The notes: generated by a model from the letters alone, not told the origin. Positions 18,889 to 27,496 are shown, counted from the first letter of the stretch. The stretch: DNA of 64,000 bases from UBA4782 sp034429195 (GCA_034429195.1 DAOUGQ010000012.1:120765-184764), one strand, 5' to 3'. Program-made: numbers and translations.

Positions 18889-20265
18889 ATGCCCATTCCT
18901 TTTGTCGAACCCTTTCGCATAAAAATGGTAGAACCGATCCGTATAACCACTCGTGAAGAGCGGGTGGATATTCTGGCAAAAGCATTCCTAAACCTGTTCA
19001 AAGTAAAGGCAGATGATGTATTTGTCGATCTACTGACAGATAGTGGTACAAATGCCATGAGTGACCGGCAATGGGGCGCCATGATGCAGGGTGATGAGTC
19101 GTATGCTGGAGCTCGTAGTTTTTATCACTTGAAAGATGCCATAGAAGACATCATGGGTTTCCCCATGTTCATCCCCACCCATCAGGGTCGTGCAGCTGAA
19201 GGTACATTGTTTTCTGTTATGGTGAAAGCGGGAGATGTAGTGCCCAGTAACCGGCATTTCGACACCACCATGGGTAACCTGCTGGAATTAAAAGCCAGAC
19301 CTGTTGACCTGGTAGTGGATGAATCTGCGGATCCCACATTGATCCACCCGTTCAAAGGGAATATGGATATTCAGAAACTCGAGGCATTCATCAATGAAGT
19401 CGGAAAAGAGAATATCCCGCTAGGCATGTTGACTATTACAAATAACACAGCAGCTGGGCAGCCGGTCTCTATGGCAAATATTAAAGCTACTGCAGCTGTG
19501 TATCATAAATATGGCATCCCATTTTTCATTGATGCCTGCCGATTTGCTGAAAATGCATATTTTATTAAACAGCGCGAAGAAGGATACGCAAATAAAAGTA
19601 TTAAGGAAATAGCGCGCGAGATTTTCTCTGTGGCAGATGGCTGTACCATGAGTGCAAAGAAAGACGCCATCGTCAATATTGGCGGTTTCATTGGGCTGCG
19701 CGATCAGGAATTGTATAACCTGCTGGCAGCAAAGCTCATTTTGCATGAGGGTTTCATCACATATGGCGGTCTGGCTGGACGCGACCTGGATGCCATAGCA
19801 CAGGGCTTGTATGAAGGAACCGATGAGGAATATCTCAAGTATCGGATCCTGCACACGCAATACCTTGGTGATGTTCTGGAACAGGCAGGGATGCAGGTTT
19901 ATCGACCTACCGGTGGGCATGCTGTTTATCTCAATGCAGGATCAGCATTACCGCATATTGCACCTCATCAATTCCCTGGTGTGGCTTTAGCAAACGCTCT
20001 CTATATTGAAGGTGGGGTGAGGACCACAGAAATTGGCAGTTTAATGTTCGAACATAAAGATCCTGTAACAGGAGAAGAAATCTCTCCTGATCTTGAGTTG
20101 GTACGCCTGGCTATTCCACGGCGGGTATATACCCGTAGCCATCTGGATTATGTGGGAGAGGTTGCCCATGTTGTGTATGAAAACCGTGAAGCAATTCGAG
20201 GAATTACGATTGTAGAAGCACCGGCTTTACTACGTCATTTTCTAGCGAAAATGGCTAACGTATAA
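18889..20265 (+). CDS. tnaA: Tryptophanase (beta-eliminating lyase)
   Basis: This 458-aa PLP enzyme cleaves L-tryptophan to indole, pyruvate and ammonia. The PLP lysine lies in TMSAKKDA (Lys257/258). Three positions that from memory separate tryptophanase from tyrosine phenol-lyase all match tryptophanase. They are Asp125 in HFDTT (TPL has Thr), Ile in RTTEIGS (TPL has Arg) and His in LLRHFLAK (TPL has Phe). The segment CTMSAKKDA and YGGLAGRD resembles TPL, so specificity deserves a test. The start at 18889 has AGGAG 5 nt upstream; the ATG at 18859 does not. No tnaC-like leader or tnaB permease is next to it. Confidence 0.87.
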   Translation: MPIPFVEPFRIKMVEPIRITTREERVDILAKAFLNLFKVKADDVFVDLLTDSGTNAMSDRQWGAMMQGDESYAGARSFYHLKDAIEDIMGFPMFIPTHQGRAAEGTLFSVMVKAGDVVPSNRHFDTTMGNLLELKARPVDLVVDESADPTLIHPFKGNMDIQKLEAFINEVGKENIPLGMLTITNNTAAGQPVSMANIKATAAVYHKYGIPFFIDACRFAENAYFIKQREEGYANKSIKEIAREIFSVADGCTMSAKKDAIVNIGGFIGLRDQELYNLLAAKLILHEGFITYGGLAGRDLDAIAQGLYEGTDEEYLKYRILHTQYLGDVLEQAGMQVYRPTGGHAVYLNAGSALPHIAPHQFPGVALANALYIEGGVRTTEIGSLMFEHKDPVTGEEISPDLELVRLAIPRRVYTRSHLDYVGEVAHVVYENREAIRGITIVEAPALLRHFLAKMANV

Positions 20266-20285
20266 CAGATATCATAATATCAGAT

Positions 20286-22310
20286 TTATGTCCCCTGTCC
20301 GTTCTTTACGACTGGACGGGGGACTTTTGTTGGATTCGCCATTTCAAACCGGAACATAAACCTGCCAAATTGAACAATATCACCATGCTGTAAAGGAAAG
20401 GGTTGATTATTCACTGGGTTATAGTTAACATAAGTTCCCGCTATGCTATTGCAATCTGAAACTGTCCAGGTGCCGTCAGGTAAACAGTGAAGACGGGCGT
20501 GAAGTGGATTCAATGCGGGTGAATCGATATACCTGGTTACTTGACGCATGTCATTACCTACCGTGACTACTTCTTCTGTGAGAGCCAATGGGGGGGTGGA
20601 TAATACCTGACCATCATCATTTAGCCAGACCAGTCTTGCTGAAGATAATATACTAACGGGCAATGGAGGGACCGGGATGGTTGGTGTTTCTGCTTTGCGC
20701 ACAGGTCGCGTGGCTACTGGTTCAGCTGACGGATTTTGGTATAAAGGCTGGCGTTGTAATGGCTGTCTGGCTGGTATTGCTGTTGATCCTTGTTTCTGTT
20801 TTCCAGCTGGTTTTGAGCCAATCTTTAAGGATGCTGAACGATTTAGAGGTTTCTTGCCACCTTTTTTTACAACCCTTATGGGTTGTTCTTTTCTTTGAAT
20901 GTTGGCTTTCTTTTGCAAGCGGATAACCAGATAAATAACGGCAACGAGAGCCAAAACTCCCGCAATCCCTACTCCAAATTTGAAGATATTGGCAGGTTCC
21001 TTAAAGGCATCCAGACCAGAGGGCTCGACATTTACTTGAATTGGGATCTGAATACTGCGTTGCACCAAACCAAGAGCGTCTTCTACTTCAAGCTGTAATT
21101 GAATAGTTTTTGATTCTTGAATTTCTTCTAGAGATAATTCAATTTCATTGAAAGGAGGAGTTGTGTTCTGGGCTACCAGGGTTTCATCTGCAAACAATCG
21201 TACTGCCTTTAATTCACGCGTGTGTCCATCTGGAAACTCTATCAGGTACGATATTGGCACGGTGGATGGAGAAAGTACCCTCTTGCCTTCTTCATTCTTG
21301 ATCTTGACCCTGTCAACCACTGCAGGTGGAGTGAGAAAGATGGGAGATGGAGGCTGTACAATGATTGAAAAACTTGCTTCAGAACTGGTCAGGGTTTCAC
21401 CAGATCGTTCTACCACCGCCTTCATAATATGAGTTCCTGATTGGTTAATCTGGGATGTATATACCGCCTGGTAAAGAAATCGCATGGGTTGCAAATAGGT
21501 ATCCAATCCGGGAAGTTCCTCATTGGTGGAAACAACATAGAACTCTCCACCCGTATTTCCAGCAAGCTGAATGAGAGGTTCACTTGCTGCAGTATTAGCC
21601 GTGCCATTTGGGGCAACCACCCAGACGAAAACCGGAACTTTCGCCAAAAGCGCCTTTTCGATCTGGTTGGGCAGATCATCTATTAGTTCGTTTGGTAATA
21701 GAGAAGTAATGTAAAAAATCACTGTGTGCATACCAGGGCGTTGAGTGGGATCGGTTGCAAGATCCAGGGCAAGGGATAAACTGATTAAACTGGATTGAGC
21801 GTTCATTAATTCGGGCTGGTAACTGCTGATGGCTTGCTGCCAATCAGATACGTTAGTCAATTGCATTGCTTGCAGGCCTGTATTGGTTGCAATCGTCAAT
21901 GAGTTGGGTGTGTTTGTAGGTTGGTTTTGTGCCCATACGTGGAGGGTTTTCTGAATGTATGTGAAGTAATTCCCTCCTGGTGCTGTAACTGCAAATGCAG
22001 AGGAGGGATTGTATGCCAGAATGATCTGGATGCCGGGTTCTATCCTATCCAGGGAATCCAGAGTGATTGATTTTCCATCTTCGATGACAGTGACCTGGTC
22101 TTTTGTCACATCAGCAAGGAAATTCCCTGAAGGATCGTAAACTTCCATATTAAATTTCACAATGGGGAACTGGCTGGTATCAGGTGTAGAAATATCTAAT
22201 CTACCAGGAGAAAGAACGGATGCTGCTGCTGGAATAACAGGCTCACTTATTCTAAAGAGTAGAATGAGTAAAAGGGAAATAATGAATATTCGATAGAGAT
22301 GGGGTTTCAT
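20286..22310 (-). CDS. Membrane protein with external vWA-like region and C-terminal FHA domain
   Basis: This 674-aa protein has an N-terminal signal/TM segment at about 5-27 and a von Willebrand A-like region at about 40-300. A beta-sandwich follows, then a TM helix (FGVGIAGVLALVAVIYLVIRL region, about 445-465) and a basic Pro/Gln-rich linker. A C-terminal FHA domain includes the phosphothreonine-binding core, here NPLHARLH and GTYVN. Topology puts vWA outside and FHA inside, so it could link an external binding event to Ser/Thr kinase signalling. The start at 22310 is the only ATG near a ribosome site (GAGGTG); the upstream TTG is less likely. Partners are not visible. Confidence 0.8.
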   Translation of the reverse strand: MKPHLYRIFIISLLLILLFRISEPVIPAAASVLSPGRLDISTPDTSQFPIVKFNMEVYDPSGNFLADVTKDQVTVIEDGKSITLDSLDRIEPGIQIILAYNPSSAFAVTAPGGNYFTYIQKTLHVWAQNQPTNTPNSLTIATNTGLQAMQLTNVSDWQQAISSYQPELMNAQSSLISLSLALDLATDPTQRPGMHTVIFYITSLLPNELIDDLPNQIEKALLAKVPVFVWVVAPNGTANTAASEPLIQLAGNTGGEFYVVSTNEELPGLDTYLQPMRFLYQAVYTSQINQSGTHIMKAVVERSGETLTSSEASFSIIVQPPSPIFLTPPAVVDRVKIKNEEGKRVLSPSTVPISYLIEFPDGHTRELKAVRLFADETLVAQNTTPPFNEIELSLEEIQESKTIQLQLEVEDALGLVQRSIQIPIQVNVEPSGLDAFKEPANIFKFGVGIAGVLALVAVIYLVIRLQKKANIQRKEQPIRVVKKGGKKPLNRSASLKIGSKPAGKQKQGSTAIPARQPLQRQPLYQNPSAEPVATRPVRKAETPTIPVPPLPVSILSSARLVWLNDDGQVLSTPPLALTEEVVTVGNDMRQVTRYIDSPALNPLHARLHCLPDGTWTVSDCNSIAGTYVNYNPVNNQPFPLQHGDIVQFGRFMFRFEMANPTKVPRPVVKNGQGT
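20290..20328 (+). terminator. Terminator of tryptophanase gene, inside the 3' end of the FHA gene
   Basis: GTCCCCTGTCC (20290-20300) pairs with GGACGGGGGAC (20314-20324) with one wobble, and TTTT follows. The hairpin overlaps the last codons of the convergent FHA gene. Confidence 0.7.
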
Positions 22311-22426
22311 CACCTCTATTCTATATGAAAATCTCAAGAAAGTTAGCGAAACTCAACAAAATCCGAGAAAACTCTCATTAGATTCTCACGTGTTTTTTTG
22401 TTTTCATTAATATGTATAACTTAAAC

Positions 22427-22537
22427 TATAAAAGTCAGAACAAGTTTCTCCTCCTTTGGCTTGAAGCTGACAGTTGTGGTTGAGGAAGCGACGGTTAATG
22501 GTTAGCAAAACGGGCAGTTCATAACTGCTCGTTTTGC
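22427..22537 (+). ncRNA. Candidate small RNA or untranslated leader upstream of the GH4 gene
   Basis: A TATAAA at 22427-22432 is followed by about 70 nt without an ORF, then a strong terminator-like hairpin at 22505-22537. The stretch has mixed composition unlike the AT-rich gaps nearby. The hairpin ends 38 bp before the GH4 start. No known RNA family is recognised; the -35 element is poor. Confidence 0.35.
22505..22537 (+). terminator. Strong A-tract/stem/T-tract terminator
   Basis: GCAAAACGGGCAGTT (22505-22519) pairs with AACTGCTCGTTTTGC (22523-22537) with one wobble around a 3-nt loop. The core GC stem is flanked by AAAA and TTTT. It sits between divergent gene starts, so it terminates something other than a listed CDS. 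Confidence 0.7.
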
Positions 22538-22575
22538 ATTAAAATCATAGTAACAATTTACTGCGAGGTGTCTTC

Positions 22576-23889
22576 ATGCCAAAGATAACCATTATCGGAG
22601 CAGGTAGTACCGTCTTTACAAAGAACTTCCTGGGGGATATTCTCCTTTTCCCCGAACTTTCTTCCAGTACCATTTGTCTGATGGATATTGATCCAATCCG
22701 ATTATCGGAATCAGAGATGGTGGCAAAGCGACTGGCTGACACGCTACAGGTAAAACCACAGATCATAGCAACCACCGATCGCACCCGAGCATTGGAAGGT
22801 GCTGATTATGTTATCTGCACAATCCAGGTAGGTGGTTATCAACCAGCAACCGTTACAGATTTCGAGATTCCTAAAAAATATGGATTGAGACAGACGATCG
22901 GCGATACCCTAGGAATTGGTGGGATTATGCGGGGGCTGCGCACCATACCCGTATTACTCGATGTTTGCGCTGACATGGAACGAAATTGCCCGGATGCCTG
23001 GCTATTGAATTATGTCAACCCAATGGCAATTAATTGCGGTGCTATCCAGCGAGCTACACATGTGAAGTATGTCGGCTTATGCCACAGCGTACGATCCACG
23101 ATAGAGACAATCGCAGAAGATATGCAGGTTCCTGCCAATGAAATCCGTTATCTCTGTGCAGGTATCAACCATATGGCTTTTTACCTGAAACTAGAGAGGA
23201 CGACAATTGAAGGTGAAACCACTGACCTGTATCCAGTTCTAAGGCAGGTGGTTGATGAGGGCAGGGTTCCATTCTGGAATCAGGTTCGTTATGAATTGTT
23301 TAAGCACTTTGGATATTTTGTAACGGAATCAAGTGAGCATCTTTCAGAATATGTACCCTGGTATATCAAACGGGATCGCCCTGACCTGATCGAACGTCTG
23401 AACATCCCACTGGATGAGTACCCCCGGCGATGTGAAGCGCAGATCGCTTTCTGGGAATATCAACGAGATATGATGCTCGATCCTTCCAACGAATTTACTG
23501 TGAAGCGAAGTGGTGAATACGGCTCTGAAATTATCCACAGTATCGAAACGAACACCCCACGTGTTATCAATGGGAATGTGGCTAACCAGCATTTGATCGA
23601 TAACCTCCCAACAGCAGCAATCGTTGAAGTGCCCTGCCTTGTGGATAGACAGGGTATCCAACCTACCCATATCGGCTCACTTCCAATCCAACTGGCAGCA
23701 TTGATGCAGACAAATATCAATGTGCAGCTTCTCACCGTAGAGGCTGCTTTAACCCATAGCAAGCAAACTATCTACCAGGCTGCCATGCTTGATCCACACA
23801 CTGCAGCAGAATTAGACCCTGACCAGATCTGTCAGCTTGTAGATGATCTGATCGCTGCCCATGGAACATGGCTGCCGGAATATCAATAA
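22576..23889 (+). CDS. melA: GH4 family glycosidase, alpha-galactosidase-like
   Basis: This 437-aa NAD- and Mn-dependent GH4 enzyme hydrolyses glycosides through an oxidation/elimination mechanism. The N-terminal Rossmann motif is IGAGSTVFTKN (around 6-16). GGYQPATVTDFEIPKKYGLRQTIGDT is the MelA/AglA-type segment that separates alpha-galactosidase and alpha-glucuronidase-like members from 6-phospho-glucosidases. The metal-site GLCHSV Cys and INHMAFYL His are present. Substrate is most likely an unphosphorylated alpha-galactoside or uronide. GAGGTG precedes the ATG. The gene stands alone and is not beside a transporter. Confidence 0.88.
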   Translation: MPKITIIGAGSTVFTKNFLGDILLFPELSSSTICLMDIDPIRLSESEMVAKRLADTLQVKPQIIATTDRTRALEGADYVICTIQVGGYQPATVTDFEIPKKYGLRQTIGDTLGIGGIMRGLRTIPVLLDVCADMERNCPDAWLLNYVNPMAINCGAIQRATHVKYVGLCHSVRSTIETIAEDMQVPANEIRYLCAGINHMAFYLKLERTTIEGETTDLYPVLRQVVDEGRVPFWNQVRYELFKHFGYFVTESSEHLSEYVPWYIKRDRPDLIERLNIPLDEYPRRCEAQIAFWEYQRDMMLDPSNEFTVKRSGEYGSEIIHSIETNTPRVINGNVANQHLIDNLPTAAIVEVPCLVDRQGIQPTHIGSLPIQLAALMQTNINVQLLTVEAALTHSKQTIYQAAMLDPHTAAELDPDQICQLVDDLIAAHGTWLPEYQ

Positions 23890-24027
23890 ACGATTGATTC
23901 GAAAGAATACAGGTTTTCTGGGGGATAGCTTTCTTTCTGTTGGGTATATTTAATAAAGAATAGATTTTGGTTTGATACCAGAAAAAGGTATAATGATTTT
24001 AATGATCATCCCGAAAAGGCAATAAAA

Positions 24028-24633
24028 ATGAACCTCATTTTGGATCCGAATGTAGCGTATTTGCTATTGATCATTGGATTCTTCCTTGCGATCATGGCTC
24101 TTTTTTCTCCAGGAACAGGTATTTTGGAGATCGGTGCTCTCTTTATGATCGTGATGGCGGGATATTCCATTTATAATCAGCCAATTAATTGGTGGGCATT
24201 AGTAATATTGATCATCGGTGTCTTTCCTTTTTTATTGGCTTTGAGAAAATCAAAGAAATGGATTTTCCTGGGACTTGCTTTGTTATCTTTTATGGCAGGT
24301 TCCATTTTTCTATTCAAGCCCGAAAATGGAATCATCGCAGTCCACCCTGTGCTGGTTGTTCTGGTATCTGTTACCATAGTTCCCCTGGTCTGGTTGATCA
24401 CCAGGCGTGGATTGGAAGCGATCGGACGGAAACCAGTGCATGATCTCGAGAGATTGATCGGAGCTGTTGGTGAAGCGCGCAGTGACATCGAGATGGAAGG
24501 AACGATATATATCGATGGTGAGGAATGGAGTGCCCGCTCAAATTCCCCCATTCATGCCGGATCAAAAATAAGAGTGGTCAACCGAGAGGGATTGATCCTG
24601 GTGGTTGAACCCATAGAACCAACTAAACCCTAA
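24028..24633 (+). CDS. NfeD-family membrane protein
   Basis: This 201-aa protein has four to five TM helices in the first ~120 residues and a C-terminal OB-fold (LIGAVGEARSDIEMEGTIYIDGEEWSA, then VVNREGLILVVEP). It is a short NfeD without the ClpP-like protease domain. Such proteins pair with stomatin/slipin scaffolds, and the next gene, 11 bp downstream, is one. The start has AAAAGG about 10 nt upstream. A TATAAT at 23989-23994 precedes it, and a seven-codon ORF (24002-24025) fills most of the leader. Confidence 0.88.
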   Translation: MNLILDPNVAYLLLIIGFFLAIMALFSPGTGILEIGALFMIVMAGYSIYNQPINWWALVILIIGVFPFLLALRKSKKWIFLGLALLSFMAGSIFLFKPENGIIAVHPVLVVLVSVTIVPLVWLITRRGLEAIGRKPVHDLERLIGAVGEARSDIEMEGTIYIDGEEWSARSNSPIHAGSKIRVVNREGLILVVEPIEPTKP

Positions 24634-24644
24634 AGGAGAAAGCT

Positions 24645-25556
24645 ATGACCAATTTATTCACTAATTTCTCACCGTTGTTTTGTCTGGTCGGTGTAGTTGT
24701 TTTGCTGCTGTTGATATTTATCTCTTCAGCCTTAAAGATCGTCCCTGAATATCAGCGATTGGTGGTATTTCGACTGGGGCGATGTATTGGTCCAAAAGGC
24801 CCTGGTTTGATCTTACTAATCCCCTGGGTAGATCGTGCCGTCCGGGTGGATTTGCGGGAGCAAGTACGAGAAATTCCTGCGCAAACATCCATTACAGCCG
24901 ATAATGCGCCTATTTCGATCGACTTCTTATGGTATTACAAGGTATTCGACCCTGTACAAAGTGTTTTGCAGGTAGGAAGTTTTGAACTCGCAGCACAAGG
25001 TATTGCTACCACAACCTTGCGTGCCGTAATTGGTGGAATCTTACTTGATGGTGTGCTTTCAGAGCGAGAAAAGATCAACATTGCCCTGCGTACCCGCCTC
25101 GATGAAGTTACAGAACGCTGGGGCGTAAAAGTTACCAACGTTGAAATCCGCGAGATTATCCCACCCAGAGATGTCCAAGACGCTATGAACCGGCAGCTTT
25201 CTGCAGAACGTAACCGGCGTGCGGTTGTAACGGAATCTACCGGTACCCGTGAAGCAGCGATCAATGTTGCAGAAGGTGAAAAACAAGCCGCAATTCTCCG
25301 CGCTGAAGGTGACAAGCAATCAGCCATCTTGAAAGCAGAAGGTGAACGACAGGCACAATTGTTGCGTGCAGAAGGTTACTCTGCTGCTCTGGATAAGATT
25401 TTCGAAGTTGCTAAATCCATTGATCACAAGACGATGACATTGCAATACTTTGAAACCTTAAAGAACATGGCAACAGGAGCATCTACTAAGTACATCTTCC
25501 CGATGGAATTTACCAGCCTCCTGCAGGATTTTGTTCATCCTAAAAAGGAAGAATAA
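24645..25556 (+). CDS. Slipin/stomatin-like SPFH protein
   Basis: This 303-aa SPFH-domain scaffold has one N-terminal membrane segment (about 10-30), the stomatin signature RLVVFRLGRCIGPKGPGL, an SPFH domain to about 190 and a coiled coil of repeated ILRAEGDKQSAILKAEGE motifs. It assembles oligomers at the membrane and recruits NfeD and proteases. It follows the NfeD gene with an AAAGGAG site, so the two form a typical NfeD-slipin operon. The operon ends at the hairpin 25580-25612. Confidence 0.93.
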   Translation: MTNLFTNFSPLFCLVGVVVLLLLIFISSALKIVPEYQRLVVFRLGRCIGPKGPGLILLIPWVDRAVRVDLREQVREIPAQTSITADNAPISIDFLWYYKVFDPVQSVLQVGSFELAAQGIATTTLRAVIGGILLDGVLSEREKINIALRTRLDEVTERWGVKVTNVEIREIIPPRDVQDAMNRQLSAERNRRAVVTESTGTREAAINVAEGEKQAAILRAEGDKQSAILKAEGERQAQLLRAEGYSAALDKIFEVAKSIDHKTMTLQYFETLKNMATGASTKYIFPMEFTSLLQDFVHPKKEE

Positions 25557-25579
25557 AAGGATGTAGCGTTTAACAATCG

Positions 25580-25612
25580 CAGACCACCTGTCTTTGTCAG
25601 GCAGGTGGTCTG
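25580..25612 (+). terminator. Hairpin after the NfeD-slipin operon
   Basis: CAGACCACCTG (25580-25590) pairs perfectly with CAGGTGGTCTG (25602-25612) around an 11-nt loop. No T-tract follows, so termination may be partial, with read-through to the GNAT gene. Confidence 0.55.
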
Positions 25613-25625
25613 TTGCATGGTGATT

Positions 25626-26072
25626 ATGAAACCGATCACGATCATTGAAGCTACCCTTAAAGATCTAAAAGACCTGATGCGTTTGGAGAGGGAATGTTTC
25701 GACGTGGATAGATGGCCAATTTGGGACTTGATATCCGTATTAACGGCGTCGGGGATAATCCGTTTGAAAGCTATTGATAATGAAGGAAAAATGTTGGGTT
25801 TTATTGCCGGTGATCTGCGCGATTCGAAACGTGTAGGATGGATCATCACTTTAGGAGTTTTTCCAGAATACCGCAGAATGAAAGTTGCCAGTACCTTATT
25901 GGAAGCGTGTGAAAACCGTTTGCAGCGAAAGTGCTTCAAGCTATGCGTCCGGCGCAGCAACCAGGCTGCGATTGAACTATATTTAAAACATGGTTACCAA
26001 AAGATCGATGAATGGATTGATTATTACTATGGCAATGAAGATGCCATTGTGATGGAGAAAAGACTCACCTGA
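25626..26072 (+). CDS. GNAT family N-acetyltransferase, RimI-like
   Basis: This protein of about 148 aa is a GNAT acyltransferase. The core WIITLGVFPEYRRMKVASTLLEACE contains the acetyl-CoA loop, here RRMKVA instead of the usual RxxGxG/A, with Met in place of the first Gly. NQAAIELYLKHGYQKIDEWIDYYYGNEDAIVMEK matches RimI-type ends, where an N-terminal peptide or an amine is acetylated. The start is uncertain: 25605 (GTG) and 25617 fall in or beside the upstream hairpin, so I take 25626. The ribosome site is weak. Confidence 0.82.
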   Translation: MKPITIIEATLKDLKDLMRLERECFDVDRWPIWDLISVLTASGIIRLKAIDNEGKMLGFIAGDLRDSKRVGWIITLGVFPEYRRMKVASTLLEACENRLQRKCFKLCVRRSNQAAIELYLKHGYQKIDEWIDYYYGNEDAIVMEKRLT

Positions 26073-26079
26073 ATCTCAT

Positions 26080-26106
26080 TTGACTTTCTTTCCAACTCGG
26101 TATAAT
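26080..26106 (+). promoter_or_regulatory. Promoter of the leader ORF/SWIM gene unit
   Basis: TTGACT (26080-26085) and a perfect TATAAT (26101-26106), 15 bp apart, lie just after the GNAT stop codon. Confidence 0.6.
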
Positions 26107-26133
26107 ATTATTGAAAGCAGGAGAAACCCCATT

Positions 26134-26172
26134 ATGCGATTCCATGAAGTTTCCAGGTTTATAAGCCATTGA
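26134..26172 (+). CDS. Twelve-codon leader ORF
   Basis: A 12-aa ORF (MRFHEVSRFISH) has a good AGGAG site 10 nt upstream, and its stop codon abuts the terminator at 26172-26197. Promoter, leader ORF, terminator and then the SWIM gene is the order of an attenuated operon. The codons show no single-amino-acid bias (two each of Arg, Phe, His, Ser), so classical amino-acid attenuation is not obvious. Confidence 0.4.
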   Translation: MRFHEVSRFISH

Positions 26173-26197
26173 AAGGCACGCGTTTGCGTGCCTTTTT
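26172..26197 (+). terminator. Strong intrinsic terminator after the leader ORF
   Basis: AAAGGCACGC (26172-26181) pairs with GCGTGCCTTT (26186-26195) around GTTT; a T5 run spans 26193-26197. It lies 37 bp before the SWIM gene. Confidence 0.85.
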
Positions 26198-26233
26198 GTT
26201 TATTTATCACACCTTGAAAAGGAGAAATCAGCA

Positions 26234-26476
26234 ATGGATTACGGTATGATAGGGAAGATTGATAAAGCTAAACGGTACGCGCAAGAGAAAGAACGCTTTC
26301 ATTTTTCAGATTTCACTGTCACTGTGCGAGGGGAAAACAATTCTCACGTCGTACATTATGCGAATCGATCTTTTACCTGTGATTGTGATTTTTTTCATAC
26401 CCGTGGTCGTTGCAGCCATACTTTGGCGCTCGAAATGTTGATGGAAGGCATGATCAACGGTGAAGAAATAAAATAA
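26234..26476 (+). CDS. Small SWIM zinc-finger protein
   Basis: This 80-aa protein has a SWIM-type zinc finger C49-x-C51-x8-C60-x-H62, which binds zinc and usually nucleic acid or protein. SWIM domains normally sit inside larger proteins (SNF2 helicases, transposases); here the domain stands almost alone after a short basic N-terminus. AAAGGAG precedes the ATG. It has its own terminator downstream (26498-26533) and a terminator-bearing leader upstream. A regulator or a DNA-repair accessory is possible, but nothing in the sequence decides. Confidence 0.85.
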   Translation: MDYGMIGKIDKAKRYAQEKERFHFSDFTVTVRGENNSHVVHYANRSFTCDCDFFHTRGRCSHTLALEMLMEGMINGEEIK

Positions 26477-26497
26477 GCGTATCTGTTTCTTTATACG

Positions 26498-26533
26498 CAA
26501 AGCGAGGCGCTTCATTAGGCTCCTCGCTTTGTG
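26498..26533 (+). terminator. Terminator after the SWIM gene
   Basis: CAAAGCGAGG (26498-26507) pairs with CCTCGCTTTG (26522-26531) around a 14-nt loop, with TGTTTC after it. Confidence 0.65.
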
Positions 26534-26614
26534 TTTCTTGTAACCGTTAGATCGTGGATTTTTAATATTCCAGGATAATTAACTCACTACACTTTTTATC
26601 TTGAGGGATTTTCA

Positions 26615-27496
26615 ATGAACATTTATTTTTCACCCAAACAACCTTATTCTCTGTCTTCAGTTATCCGTTCGCATGGTTGGATCCAATTGCTGCCATTCGA
26701 AAATCTGGATGACCATCAAGCCTTTGCATATACACTTCAAATGAATGATGGCAAAGTGCTTCGCTTTGAAGTGCACGAGGAAGATGACAAAATATCGGTT
26801 ACAGTACCCGATGAATTATCAGACCTGGAACTGAGAGAGCTTCGCCAAACAATATCATGGATGCTGGCATTGGATGTGGATCTTTCTGATTTTTATAAAG
26901 TGGCAATGGAAGAACCACGCCTTCAAAAAGCCATCCGAAAATCAGCAGGCAGAATATTACGCGCTTCCTCCCTTTTTGAAGATGTTTTAAAGACTATATT
27001 AACAACGAACACTCTCTGGGCAGCCACAATCAGCATGAATCGTAGACTGGTTGAACATTTCGGTACACCGTTGGCAGAAGCCCCCGAAATCCATGCATTC
27101 CCAACTGCTTCTACGCTTGTTAATGTATCAGAGGATGAGTTGAAAGAGAAAGTTCGTGTTGGGTATCGGGCTCCTTTTATCCACGATCTCGCTCTGCGAA
27201 CTTCGGGGGGGAGTTTGGATTTGGAAGCATACCGGAACAGTACCCTAACCACTGCAGAATTGAAGAAAGAGTTGTTAGGATTGAAAGGTATTGGACCATA
27301 TGCTGCTGCTCATCTTTTAATGTTAATAGGGCGTTATGACTTTATTCCCATTGATTCATGGGCGTTAAAAATGGTTTCTTTGGAATGGCATAATGGTGAT
27401 CCGGTGAAACCTAAAGATGTGGAAAATGCTTTTGAGCGGTGGGGACAATTCAAAGGACTGGCTTATTGGATGTGGGATTGGACAAATATGCCATAG
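26615..27496 (+). CDS. HhH-GPD DNA glycosylase (AlkA/OGG-like)
   Basis: This 293-aa base-excision-repair glycosylase has an N-terminal alpha/beta domain of the AlkA/OGG type up to about 95, then an HhH-GPD domain. The helix-hairpin-helix is LLGLKGIGPYAAAHLLML, and the catalytic Asp follows in IPIDSWA. There is no Lys before the Asp region typical of OGG1 bifunctional lyases, so AlkA-like monofunctional activity on alkylated bases is the best guess. No iron-sulfur Cys cluster is present. It stands alone; TTGAGGG is a modest ribosome site. Confidence 0.85.
   Translation: MNIYFSPKQPYSLSSVIRSHGWIQLLPFENLDDHQAFAYTLQMNDGKVLRFEVHEEDDKISVTVPDELSDLELRELRQTISWMLALDVDLSDFYKVAMEEPRLQKAIRKSAGRILRASSLFEDVLKTILTTNTLWAATISMNRRLVEHFGTPLAEAPEIHAFPTASTLVNVSEDELKEKVRVGYRAPFIHDLALRTSGGSLDLEAYRNSTLTTAELKKELLGLKGIGPYAAAHLLMLIGRYDFIPIDSWALKMVSLEWHNGDPVKPKDVENAFERWGQFKGLAYWMWDWTNMP

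Noticed and set aside
18889..20265. Tyrosine phenol-lyase as the primary name
   Set aside because: The three discriminating positions I recall (Asp, Ile, His) match tryptophanase.
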